Shown here piece by piece: positions 1-6,832 of a DNA stretch of 9,613 nt. The notes below the pieces were generated by a model, which made no database searches, was not told the origin of the DNA, and worked only from the letters and a program-made list of their open reading frames with translations. The position numbers were made by a program, and so were the translations under genes. Position 1 is the first letter of the stretch. Every line of letters starts with the position of its first letter. Source of the DNA: Porticoccaceae bacterium (GTDB lineage Bacteria > Pseudomonadota > Gammaproteobacteria > Pseudomonadales > Porticoccaceae). The DNA is taken from assembly GCA_028822945.1 (NCBI GenBank), contig JAPKCN010000061.1:1-9613 (forward strand). The letters run 5' to 3'.

Positions 1-150
1 CTACTGCGACCAGTAGACTCTCCAAGCATTATTTTTGGCCTCGATCTGCAGGGGGCACTGGTAGATAATCTACAGCATAGTGAAGCGTTTTTTAGGGCTA
101 TTACCAGCGTGTATCATCGTCAAGATCAGTTGTATATGGGCAGCCTTTAA
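1..150 (+). CDS. C-terminal fragment of a strictosidine synthase/SMP-30-like beta-propeller protein
   Basis: An open frame enters from the left edge in frame 1 and stops with TAA at 148-150, giving the last 49 residues of a larger protein. The tail contains a FGLDLQGALVDNLQ segment followed by AITSVYHRQDQLYMGSL. This resembles the final propeller strands of strictosidine synthase-like and SMP-30/gluconolactonase proteins, which commonly end in 'ITSV...LYLGSL'. These proteins are six-bladed beta-propellers, often lactonases or esterases, and many have no defined substrate. The start and catalytic metal ligands lie outside the window, so a specific activity cannot be given. The gene converges on the SCP-2-like gene, with a shared terminator in between. 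The family call rests only on the short tail. Confidence 0.6.
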   Translation, partial: LLRPVDSPSIIFGLDLQGALVDNLQHSEAFFRAITSVYHRQDQLYMGSL

Positions 151-229
151 ATGTCTGTAGTGGCTATTTTTAGGCTCAAAAAATAATTTAGCTAGAATAG
201 AGTTAGCACATAAAAATGAAACTTATTCT

Positions 230-268
230 AAAAAAGACTCCTGCCTATTAGAGCAAAAGTCTTTTTTT
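230..268. terminator. Bidirectional intrinsic terminator between convergent genes
   Basis: AAAAAAGACT (230-239) pairs perfectly with AGTCTTTTTT (258-267) across an 18-base loop. Inside the loop TGC (242-244) can also pair with GCA (253-255). Read on the + strand the hairpin ends in a run of seven T; read on the - strand the A-run at 230-235 becomes the terminal T-run. It lies between the stop of the left + gene (150) and the stop of the - strand SCP-2 gene (285), exactly where a shared terminator would serve both. The stem is AT-rich, so strength is uncertain. Confidence 0.7.
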
Positions 269-284
269 CCAGTAGTTTATAAAA

Positions 285-584
285 TTAAGCTAGAATTGGT
301 CCTAGCTTCATAGCGATACCCATATCGCCCTGTATTTTTAACTTTCCGGACATGAAGGCCGCTGTCCCATCCAATTCTCCGCCAGCCATTGCCATAAAAT
401 TTTCTAAGCTGATAACCATGGTGCACTGTGCATCGACGTCGTCATTATTGATCAAGTTAGGTGTTTGCGTCGCGTCTAGGAATAAGAATCCATCATCGCC
501 AAAGTCAAACTTAAGGGTTGCACCAAGACCGCAGTCTTCGCCAACTTTTTCCTGCATTCCTGCTGTTACTGTTTCTAGAGACAT
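285..584 (-). CDS. SCP-2 sterol-carrier-like small lipid-binding protein
   Basis: This 99-residue protein consists of a single SCP-2 domain, the usual length for stand-alone bacterial members. The diagnostic C-terminal half is present: GGELDGTAAFMSGKLKIQGD (residues 68-87) followed by MGIAMKLGPIL, matching the family pattern of a strand-turn with 'G.lKi.GD...Am.L'. The N-terminal half contains FDFGDDGFLFLDA, compatible with the early beta strands. There is no signal peptide or membrane segment, so it is probably cytoplasmic. SCP-2 domains form a hydrophobic tunnel that binds sterols, fatty acids or acyl-CoAs; the ligand here is unknown. The ATG at 582-584 is preceded on the - strand by CGAGGA (593-598) eight bases upstream and by a good promoter. 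It is divergent from the transporter and terpenoid cluster, so a shared role in hydrophobic substrate handling is inference only. Confidence 0.85.
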   Translation of the reverse strand: MSLETVTAGMQEKVGEDCGLGATLKFDFGDDGFLFLDATQTPNLINNDDVDAQCTMVISLENFMAMAGGELDGTAAFMSGKLKIQGDMGIAMKLGPILA

Positions 585-628
585 AGTTAAAATCCTCGTT
601 TGTGGTAACTATATTTGATGTTTTGTCT

Positions 629-656
629 TTTATATTTTAGATAGTTGTTTTGCCAA
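629..656 (-). promoter_or_regulatory. Sigma70-type promoter of the SCP-2-like gene
   Basis: On the - strand TTGGCA (651-656) is separated by 16 bases from TATAAA (629-634). Both boxes are close to consensus. Transcription would start near 622, giving a leader of roughly 38 bases with the CGAGGA ribosome site at 593-598. The position fits the SCP-2-like gene at 584 well. Confidence 0.6.
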
Positions 657-710
657 ATATCAAAGGGTGGGCTCGCATTGCTACTTTAAAAATCTCATTA
701 CGCAAAATCA

Positions 711-767
711 AGCACTATCGGCATTCCTAGTGCTAAAAGTTTTAGCGTAGTTTTTGTGTTTTTAGCG
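711..767. repeat. Overlapping inverted repeats and direct repeat, possible operator
   Basis: AGCACTA (711-717) and TAGTGCT (728-734) form a perfect 7-base inverted repeat with a 10-base centre. It overlaps a second palindrome, GCTAAAAGTTTTAGC (732-746), whose right half TTTTAGCG (740-747) recurs at 760-767, exactly 20 bases on, about two helical turns. Such spacing suits dimeric regulator half-sites. The cluster lies between two divergent genes. No T-run follows, so a terminator is less likely. The regulator is not identifiable and the function is inferred. Confidence 0.35.
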
Positions 768-854
768 CGACAGCAGAAATACCTATTGACGCTTTGTATA
801 GAATCCCAATGGGTGGGTTGTTATGTTTTTTGATATGGCGCCAGAATAGAAGTA

Positions 855-873
855 CTTGGCGCGGTATGCCAAG
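855..873. repeat. Short inverted repeat, possible operator
   Basis: CTTGGC (855-860) and GCCAAG (868-873) flank a 7-base centre. The left arm also overlaps TGGCGC (857-862), which pairs with GCGCCA at 838-843. The element lies about 65 bases upstream of the -35 box proposed for the transporter gene. It could be a regulator site, but 6-base arms can occur by chance. Confidence 0.25.
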
Positions 874-937
874 CTTAACTGGGGCGTTGGTATTACGGTA
901 ACAAGGTCTCGTCGCAGTTAAATGATTAGAACCGCGC

Positions 938-965
938 TTGAATCGCCCAATCGACAAAATATGTT
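938..965 (+). promoter_or_regulatory. Possible promoter of the MFS transporter gene
   Basis: TTGAAT (938-943) and TATGTT (960-965) are spaced by 16 bases, each matching four of six consensus positions. The predicted start near 972 would leave only about 15 bases before the ATG at 987, just enough to include the AGGGG ribosome site at 974-978. It is the best match I found directly upstream of the gene, but it is weak. Confidence 0.35.
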
Positions 966-986
966 AATCAGCCAGGGGTCAATAGC

Positions 987-2285
987 ATGCAACAGTTAAC
1001 ATCCGCGCCGAGAGCGAATGCGATCTTAATTTTCTTATTATTGCTCAATATACTAAACATGGTCGACAGGAACCTGATCACCAGTTTCGGTTCGATGATT
1101 ATTGCCGATCTCGAATTGAGCGATACCCAGTTCGGTTTACTAACAGGTGTTATTTTTGTATTTTTTTATTCGATCATGGGACTCTTTATGGGTGCATTAG
1201 CCGACCGTGTGCATCGACCGCGCTTAATCGCCGCTGGTCTTATTTTGTGGAGTGCCCTAACCGCACTGTCGGGGATAGCAAAAAATTTCTTACAAATTGG
1301 CTTGGCACGGCTATTTATTGGCGTTGGTGAGTCGGCGATGACGCCATCGGCTATGTCGATGTTGTCGGATTTATTTCCCAAAGCCAAGCGCGGAACCGCC
1401 ACCGGTCTATACTATCTCGGCGTGCCGCTGGGAGCAGGCGGCAGCTTTGTAGTCGCCGGAATACTCGGGCCGATGATCGGTTGGCGGAATTGTTTCTTTT
1501 TACTCGGTGGCATCGGTCTGGCGCTAGCGATCTTACTGCTGCTGATGGGCGATCCAAAGCGCGGCGCTATGGAAGAGTTTGCAGACGATCAGCGTCCAGA
1601 TGTTGAGGAGCAACCAGCGAGACTTACCGACAACTGGCGTGAGATTGTCGCTGAGGTGTTTGTCATGGTGAAAGCCGTGCCGGCGCTATTCTGGACGATG
1701 CTAGGAGCGGTTTTTTTACATGTGCCGTTGGGTGCAGGGCAGTTCGCGATCGTTTGGCTAGAGCGCGAGCGCGGTTTTGGTTTCGGTGAGATCACCGCGA
1801 CCTACGGACTCATATATATTATTTTTGGCACCGCGGGAACATTTTTGGGTGGAGCACTAAGCGACTGGTATCAGGCCAGATTTGCTGGAGGTAGGGTACG
1901 ATTTTTGGCGTTTTTGATGTTGGGTATGATGCCACTGATTATCTCATTTCGCTTTGTATCGCCAGATTCACCGCTATTTTTTATTGGTATGGCTGGCGGA
2001 ATGTTTATGATCAGTACATTCTACGGCCCGGCATTTTCCACGGTGCAAGACCTTACGCCGGTGCGCCTGCGCGGTGTTATGACCGGCTTACTATTGGTGG
2101 CCTGTAACCTAATAGGGCTGGGATTCGGAGCGATGATAACCGGCTTTATCAGCGATACCTTGACGCTAATGCACACGTTTGAACCGCTAACTAAAGCGCT
2201 ATTGGTCAGCGATGTAATAGGTTGGGGCGCACCGGCAAGTTTTATCGTGGCGTCTATTTATTTACAGCGAGCCAAAGAGCGCTGA
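987..2285 (+). CDS. MFS transporter, spinster-like
   Basis: The 432-residue protein has the size and hydrophobic pattern of a 12-helix major facilitator transporter in the inner membrane. TM1 ends in MVDRNLI (25-31). Motif A, the loop between helices 2 and 3, is GALADRVHRPRL (69-80), and a degenerate copy GGALSDWYQARFAGGRVR (288-305) marks the second half. RLFIGVGESAMTPSAMS (108-124) is the signature I associate with spinster-like MFS proteins. The polar loop at about 188-225 is the usual central loop between the two six-helix bundles. The ATG at 987 has AGGGG eight bases upstream and the N-terminus is normal for the family. It lies 142 bases before the atuA-like gene on the same strand, so it could move the carboxylic acid or terpenoid substrate of the cluster. 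The substrate cannot be read from the sequence, and import versus export is open. Confidence 0.9.
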   Translation: MQQLTSAPRANAILIFLLLLNILNMVDRNLITSFGSMIIADLELSDTQFGLLTGVIFVFFYSIMGLFMGALADRVHRPRLIAAGLILWSALTALSGIAKNFLQIGLARLFIGVGESAMTPSAMSMLSDLFPKAKRGTATGLYYLGVPLGAGGSFVVAGILGPMIGWRNCFFLLGGIGLALAILLLLMGDPKRGAMEEFADDQRPDVEEQPARLTDNWREIVAEVFVMVKAVPALFWTMLGAVFLHVPLGAGQFAIVWLERERGFGFGEITATYGLIYIIFGTAGTFLGGALSDWYQARFAGGRVRFLAFLMLGMMPLIISFRFVSPDSPLFFIGMAGGMFMISTFYGPAFSTVQDLTPVRLRGVMTGLLLVACNLIGLGFGAMITGFISDTLTLMHTFEPLTKALLVSDVIGWGAPASFIVASIYLQRAKER

Positions 2286-2377
2286 CTGAATCTGAGCGAT
2301 TTTATGACAAATATCAAAATGGCATGGGCTCTGGGGTCGGTGGCATAAAATCCGAAGATTTGGACGCCGCAATGACC

Positions 2378-2383
2378 TATAAT
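2378..2383 (+). promoter_or_regulatory. Candidate -10 box upstream of the atuA-like gene
   Basis: A perfect TATAAT lies 44 bases before the atuA-like ATG, in the 142-base gap after the transporter gene. The -35 region is poor: TTGGAC occurs at 2360-2365, only 12 bases upstream, and the correctly spaced hexamers do not match consensus. It may be an activator-dependent promoter allowing the catabolic genes to be expressed separately from the transporter, or a chance match. Confidence 0.3.
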
Positions 2384-2427
2384 TTTCACATAATAAACGG
2401 CGCTGTTAAGCATCGAAGGAAGCTAAT

Positions 2428-4272
2428 ATGACCGATAAAACGATTCGTGTCGCTGGGGCCAGTGGTTTTTGGGGTGACGCCGCGAGAGCAACGTCACAGC
2501 TCTTAAAGGATGGCGATGTCGATTTTATTGTCTACGATTACCTCGCTGAAATCACCATGTCGATCATGGCGCGAGCGCGGGCAAAAAATCCCGAGACAGG
2601 CTATGCGTTAGACTTTATTAGTACGGCCATGCAACCCAACTTACTAGAGATCGCTCGCCAGGGCGTGCGGGTGGTGTCGAATGCCGGAGGAGTCAATCCC
2701 CACGCCTGTGCCAGCGCATTGCGCGCGGTTATTGCCGATTTGCACCTTAATCTCAAGGTTGCCTGTGTGTCGGGCGATGATTTAATCATCCAGCGCGAAC
2801 AATTGGCACGTATCGGAGCAGTCGAGATGTTTAGCGGTGTTAGCTTTCCGGCGGTTGAAAAAATTGCCAGTATCAATGCTTATCTTGGCGCATTTCCGAT
2901 CGCCAAGGCGCTCGACGGCGGCGCTGATATTGTCGTCACCGGGCGTTGTGTAGACAGTGCAGTAACCCTCGGCGCCTGTATTCACACGTTTGATTGGCGT
3001 CGACAAGATCTCAATTATCTAGCGATGGGTTCGCTTGCAGGGCATATTCTAGAGTGTGGGCCGCAAGCTACGGGCGGTAATTTTACCGACTGGCAAAAGG
3101 TAAAAGACCTCGACTGTATTGGCTATCCAATTGCCGAAATTAGTCCCGATGGCAACTTTATCTGCGGCAAACCAAAGGCCACTGGGGGACTGGTGAGTAT
3201 CGGCACTATTGCCGAGCAAATGGTTTATGAAATTGGTGATCCACAGGCCTATATTCTGCCAGATGTAGTCTGTGATTTTTCTAATGTACAACTGCGTCAG
3301 GTAGATAGTGATCGCGTCGCAGTCAGCGGCGCATTGGGACGTCCGGCACCGGATACGTATAAGATTTGTGCCACCTACGCCGATGAATACCGCGGCGGAA
3401 CCAATATGACGCTGTACGGTTTTGATGCCGATAAAAAAGCTGAGAAACTTGCCGCGGCAATTTTTAAAGCGGCAAAGAGGACCTGTAAATTACTTGGGTT
3501 GCCGACTTACAGCGAGACAAGCGTCGAGTTGATCGGTGCCGAGAGTCAATATGGCGTACACGCCAAGCTTACCGATGTGCGCGAAGTGTCGATGAAAATA
3601 GCGGTAAAACATCCAACTGCAGCAGGCGTCGGCATTCTGTTAAAAGAGACCGTTGGCTTGGGATTGGCTAGCCCGCCGGGCTTGTCAGGATTTCAGGGCG
3701 CGCGGTCGAAACCTTCGCCAGTGGTGCGGTTATTCTCTTTTTTGCTACCTAAGGCAGAGCTTAAAATCTTCGTCGATATTGATGGGGTCGCCGTAGATTA
3801 TGCGGAACCTGAGGGAACATGTTTTGATAGCAACAGTATGGCGCGGCCATTCGCTCCGGCTATCTCCAGCGGCGATGATGTTATTGCTGTGCCTCTGATT
3901 ACCCTAGCCTGGGGGCGCAGTGGGGATAAAGGCGATACGGCTAATGTTGGTATTATTGCTAGAAAACCCGAGTATTTACCCTATATTTATGCAGCATTGA
4001 CCGAGTCGGTTGTGGCAGAACGCTTCGCTCACTTTTTGCCGGACTTGGCACAAACGGCAGCCGAAAATTATGTCGATCGCTTTTTAATGCCGGGCTGCTA
4101 TGCGATCAATTTTTTACTCCATCAAGTTCTCGGTGGTGGCGGGATGGCAAGTATTCGCAACGATGCTCAAGGTAAGGGGTATGCGCAATTATTGCTGGAT
4201 GCGCAGATACCGATTAGCCGGGAACTCGCGGGTCGTCTCAGCGTGCATCCGGAATTGGTGATCAGGCACTGA
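2428..4272 (+). CDS. atuA: AtuA-family (DUF1446) acyclic terpene utilisation protein
   Basis: The 614-residue protein has the two-part build of full-length AtuA proteins. The large N-terminal DUF1446 domain (about 4-450) carries GFWGD (13-17), the Asp/Gly segment YDYLAEITMSIMARA (36-50), NAGGVNP (85-91), TGRCVDSA (171-178) and ECGPQATGGN (209-218). The C-terminal AtuA-like ferredoxin-fold domain (about 488-592) carries AWGRSGDKGDTANVG (494-508), NFLLHQVLGGGGM (561-573) and DAQGK (579-583). AtuA is required for growth on citronellol or geraniol in Pseudomonas, but to my knowledge its reaction is undefined. No signal peptide or membrane segment is seen, so it should be cytoplasmic. The ATG at 2428 is preceded by AAGGA (2416-2420) seven bases upstream. 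It heads the carboxylase genes, as atuA does in the known operon. The family call is firm; the exact substrate role is not. Confidence 0.9.
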   Translation: MTDKTIRVAGASGFWGDAARATSQLLKDGDVDFIVYDYLAEITMSIMARARAKNPETGYALDFISTAMQPNLLEIARQGVRVVSNAGGVNPHACASALRAVIADLHLNLKVACVSGDDLIIQREQLARIGAVEMFSGVSFPAVEKIASINAYLGAFPIAKALDGGADIVVTGRCVDSAVTLGACIHTFDWRRQDLNYLAMGSLAGHILECGPQATGGNFTDWQKVKDLDCIGYPIAEISPDGNFICGKPKATGGLVSIGTIAEQMVYEIGDPQAYILPDVVCDFSNVQLRQVDSDRVAVSGALGRPAPDTYKICATYADEYRGGTNMTLYGFDADKKAEKLAAAIFKAAKRTCKLLGLPTYSETSVELIGAESQYGVHAKLTDVREVSMKIAVKHPTAAGVGILLKETVGLGLASPPGLSGFQGARSKPSPVVRLFSFLLPKAELKIFVDIDGVAVDYAEPEGTCFDSNSMARPFAPAISSGDDVIAVPLITLAWGRSGDKGDTANVGIIARKPEYLPYIYAALTESVVAERFAHFLPDLAQTAAENYVDRFLMPGCYAINFLLHQVLGGGGMASIRNDAQGKGYAQLLLDAQIPISRELAGRLSVHPELVIRH

Positions 4273-4341
4273 TCGGGAAAGCAACAGCATAACATCGTTA
4301 TTATAAGAGATAGTTAAAACAGCATAGCCGGAGATAGGTAA

Positions 4342-5964
4342 ATGGCGGTATTTAGGTCGAAAATCAATACCAGTTCAGAGAGTTTTATGCGCAATCGCGC
4401 GGCGATGCTGAATCTAATTGAGAAACTTGAAATGCTGAACGCACGCGGTGCGATAATTTCAGAGAAGCGTAGACCTCGATTCGATGCGCGCGGACAGCTG
4501 ACGCCCCGCGAGAGACTGGCTCGCTTATTAGACCCGGGTATGCCATTTTTAAATATAGGTAATCTGGCGGGTTATTTACTCGACACTAAAAACCCCGACA
4601 AGTCGATCCCCGGATCCACCGTCATAGCCGGCATAGGGTTTATCGCTGGAACTCGCTGTACCATAGTGGTCGATGATAGCGGCATCATGGCCGGCTCATT
4701 GACGACCGCGGGAGGTTACAAAATCCGTCGTGCGGAGCAGATTTCACTGGAGCAAAAATTGCCTTTTGTGCACTTGGTAGAGAGTGCTGGGGGCGACTTG
4801 ACCAACTATACGGTCGAGGGATTTAGTGCCGGTGGCGCGCTATTCGGTAGTTTGGCAAAACTCAGTAAGGCGGGGATTCCAGTCATATCGATTTTACATG
4901 GCTCGTCTATCGCAGGCGGTGCCTATATGCCTGGATTGAGCGACTACGTGATCGGTATCAAAGACAATGGACGAGCTTTCTTAGCGGGGCCACCGCTATT
5001 AAAAGCTGCGACGGGGGAAATTGCTACCGAGGAAGAATTGGGCGGTGCCGAGATGCATGCAAGTATCTCAGGCTTGGTAGAGTATCTGGCAGATAACGAT
5101 GGCCACGGGATTCAAATCACTCGCGAAGTCGTTAAGCGACTGCAGTGGAACGATAATTGTTCACTACCCATTGCGCGCAGCTTTTCTGAGCCAGTCTATG
5201 ATCCCGACGAATTGGCTGGGGTAATACCGACTGATTACCGAACACCTTACGATATGCGTGAACTGGCAGCTAGACTGGTTGATGCCTCAGATTTTCTTGA
5301 TTTTAAACCCCGCTTTGGCGTCGCTACCGTGTGCTTGCAGGCAGAAATTTTTGGTCAGGCCTGTGGGATTATTGGCAACAATGGGCCGATCGATCCGCAG
5401 GGAGCCAACAAAGTAACGCAGTTTTTACAACTCCTTGATCAGGCTAATATTCCAGCGCTATTTTTGCAAAATACCACTGGCTATATCGTCGGTACTAAGT
5501 CGGAACAGGCGGGTATGATCAAACATGGATCAAAGATGATCCAAGCGGTTCAAAACCTCGATGTGCCGCGCATCACAATGATGACTGGCGCCAGCTTTGG
5601 AGCCGGTAATTATGGTATGTGCGGACGCGGTTTCGATCCTGATTTTTTGTATACCCTGCCGAATGCACGCATGGGCGTTATGGGCGGCGAACAAGCCGCT
5701 AAGACTATGTCGATGGTTGCGCGGGGTAAGGCAGCGGCGTTAGGTCAGGAACCCGATGAGCAAGCTCTTGCGCAAACAGAGACGATGTTGGCTGCGCACT
5801 TTGATGGCCAATCCGACGCCTTCTATACATCGGGGCATATGATGGACGACGGCATGATCGACCCACGAGAGATGCGTAACACCTTGGGCATGTTGTTGGA
5901 GACAGTTCGTGAGGCTCGCTACCGCAGGCTGCGGCCAAACAGTTTTGGTGTGGCCAGGCTTTAA
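4342..5964 (+). CDS. atuC: Acyl-CoA carboxylase beta (carboxyltransferase) subunit, geranyl-CoA carboxylase-like
   Basis: This 540-residue subunit transfers CO2 from carboxybiotin to an acyl-CoA; family members run about 535-540. It shows two crotonase-fold halves with the expected oxyanion segments: GSSIAGGAYMPGLSD (187-201) in the N domain and GASFGAGNYGMCGRG (416-430) in the C domain. Other conserved blocks are FLAGPPLLKAATGE (213-226), EELGGAEMHASISG (231-244), LFLQNTTGYIVG (373-384) and NARMGVMGGEQAA (441-453). The glycine-rich LFGSLAKLSKAGIP (167-180) occupies the place where leucine-pathway LiuB has IFFNQANMSARGIP, so a bulky Phe is replaced by Gly169. That favours a longer substrate such as geranyl-CoA over methylcrotonyl-CoA. 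The ATG at 4342 has GGAG (4330-4333) eight bases upstream. Its partner alpha subunit is encoded two genes downstream. The carboxyltransferase call is firm; geranyl-CoA specificity is inferred from the neighbours and this residue. Confidence 0.85.
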   Translation: MAVFRSKINTSSESFMRNRAAMLNLIEKLEMLNARGAIISEKRRPRFDARGQLTPRERLARLLDPGMPFLNIGNLAGYLLDTKNPDKSIPGSTVIAGIGFIAGTRCTIVVDDSGIMAGSLTTAGGYKIRRAEQISLEQKLPFVHLVESAGGDLTNYTVEGFSAGGALFGSLAKLSKAGIPVISILHGSSIAGGAYMPGLSDYVIGIKDNGRAFLAGPPLLKAATGEIATEEELGGAEMHASISGLVEYLADNDGHGIQITREVVKRLQWNDNCSLPIARSFSEPVYDPDELAGVIPTDYRTPYDMRELAARLVDASDFLDFKPRFGVATVCLQAEIFGQACGIIGNNGPIDPQGANKVTQFLQLLDQANIPALFLQNTTGYIVGTKSEQAGMIKHGSKMIQAVQNLDVPRITMMTGASFGAGNYGMCGRGFDPDFLYTLPNARMGVMGGEQAAKTMSMVARGKAAALGQEPDEQALAQTETMLAAHFDGQSDAFYTSGHMMDDGMIDPREMRNTLGMLLETVREARYRRLRPNSFGVARL

Positions 5965-5993
5965 TCGGCGCTGTATTTAATGAGGAGATTATT

Positions 5994-6830
5994 ATGACAG
6001 TTGGGCTTGCGAGTTTGTTGCCGGATACCTCGGCACTTATTTTAGACCGTCGCGGCAGTGTTCTGTATATCTGGCTAAATCGGCCAGAGGCGAAAAACGC
6101 ATTGTCACAGGAGATGACGGAGGAGCTCTCGGCGACGTTGTCAGCGGTGCAGGATGACCGCAGTATCCGTACTATTGTTCTGAGAGGAAAGGGCGGCGTC
6201 TTTTGCGCGGGCGGCGATATAAAGAGCTTTAAGTCGAGCATGCAGCAGGTGGATGCGGCCTCCGTAGCTAAGGGTAATCGATCATTTGGCTATTTAATGA
6301 CGCAACTGAACGAGCAACCGCAAGTCGTTATCATATTAATTGAGGGCGCTGCCATCGGCGGCGGTCTTGGGCTTGCTTGCGTAGCGGATGTGACTTTAGT
6401 CACCGCGGACGCGTGCTTTAGGTTGAGTGAGACCAGCCTTGGCATCCCGCCGGCCCAGATTGCTCCGTTTGTGACAGAGCGGGTAGGACTGACACAAGCG
6501 CGACGGCTGATGTTGACCGGCGCTCGCTTTAAGGGATCAGAAGCCGTTTTGCTTGGCATAGCGCACGCTGTGGCCGATGATGTTGCTGATCTCGAGGCGC
6601 AGTGCGCGGCCATACTCGATAACATTTCGGCCTGTGCACCAGGTGCCAATGCAGTCACCAAGAGTATTCTGTTCGAAACGTTACGTGCTCCGCGAGCACA
6701 GGCACTGGACTTTGCCGCCGACGGTTTCGCGCGCTGTATGCTGAGCGCCGAGGGTCTCGAGGGCGTCGCCGCCTTTGTCGATAAACGCAAACCTAATTGG
6801 GCGATCGAGCCGTCACAGGAATCTCAGTAA
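5994..6830 (+). CDS. atuE: Enoyl-CoA hydratase, isohexenylglutaconyl-CoA hydratase-like (AtuE/LiuC type)
   Basis: This 278-residue crotonase-fold protein contains RPEAKNALS (30-38), the CoA-binding FCAGGDIKSF (70-79), the oxyanion loop GAAIGGGLGLACVADV (118-133) and LSETSLGIPPAQIAPFV (144-160). The C-terminal SAEGLEGVAAFVDKRKPNW (251-269) is typical of full-length members. In textbook crotonase two Glu residues act; here the first is Gly126 and only the second, Glu146, remains. From memory, LiuC and AtuE share this pattern and the 'PA.I.PFV' segment that follows. AtuE hydrates the carboxylated isoprenoid-CoA made by geranyl-CoA carboxylase, and the location between the two carboxylase subunit genes matches that order. 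The ATG at 5994 has AGGAG (5983-5987) six bases upstream, and the gap to the previous gene is 29 bases. A methylglutaconyl-CoA hydratase role is the main alternative. Confidence 0.8.
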   Translation: MTVGLASLLPDTSALILDRRGSVLYIWLNRPEAKNALSQEMTEELSATLSAVQDDRSIRTIVLRGKGGVFCAGGDIKSFKSSMQQVDAASVAKGNRSFGYLMTQLNEQPQVVIILIEGAAIGGGLGLACVADVTLVTADACFRLSETSLGIPPAQIAPFVTERVGLTQARRLMLTGARFKGSEAVLLGIAHAVADDVADLEAQCAAILDNISACAPGANAVTKSILFETLRAPRAQALDFAADGFARCMLSAEGLEGVAAFVDKRKPNWAIEPSQESQ

Positions 6831-6832
6831 TG
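6817..6832 (+). promoter_or_regulatory. Ribosome site and TAATG overlap fixing the alpha-subunit start
   Basis: AGGA (6817-6820) lies nine bases before the ATG at 6830-6832, which shares its A with the TAA stop of the hydratase gene. The frame is open further upstream to a TTG at 6797, but the residues from there have no family counterpart, whereas MNRFNSILVANRGEIA is a standard biotin carboxylase N-terminus. The overlap suggests translational coupling. Confidence 0.75.

Larger units (their letters stand above)
585..986. other. Divergent intergenic region, no gene recognised
   Basis: This stretch separates the SCP-2-like gene (-) from the MFS transporter (+). It is more AT-rich than the genes around it. 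It holds the SCP-2 promoter at 629-656, overlapping inverted repeats at 711-767, a second inverted repeat at 855-873 and a plausible transporter promoter at 938-965. A 71-codon open frame on the - strand (742-957) lacks a recognisable domain, has unusual composition and is not called a gene. No tRNA or structured RNA family was recognised. Confidence 0.6.

Noticed and set aside
165..187. AT-only hairpin TATTTTT/AAAAATA after the left gene
   Set aside because: The stem has no GC pairs and lies in a low-complexity stretch; the 230-268 hairpin is a far better terminator.
786..791. TTGACG as a -35 box
   Set aside because: No acceptable -10 hexamer occurs 16-18 bases downstream.
742..957. 71-codon open frame on the - strand in the divergent intergenic region
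   Set aside because: No recognisable domain, no convincing ribosome site and odd composition; it overlaps the inverted repeats and is probably chance.
2222..2431. 69-codon + frame ending with a 4-base overlap of the atuA-like start
   Set aside because: It starts inside the transporter gene in another frame, has no domain, and its sequence does not look like a folded protein. The overlap looks like coupling but is likely accidental.
5705..6241. 178-codon open frame on the - strand
   Set aside because: It lies antisense to the end of the carboxyltransferase gene and the start of the hydratase gene; both + strand products are clear family members.
6290..6790. 166-codon open frame on the - strand
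   Set aside because: Antisense shadow of the hydratase gene, rich in Ala/Ser with no domain.
6797..6829. TTG-started extension of the biotin carboxylase gene
   Set aside because: The extra 11 residues do not match the family N-terminus, and a better ATG with a ribosome site lies at 6830.
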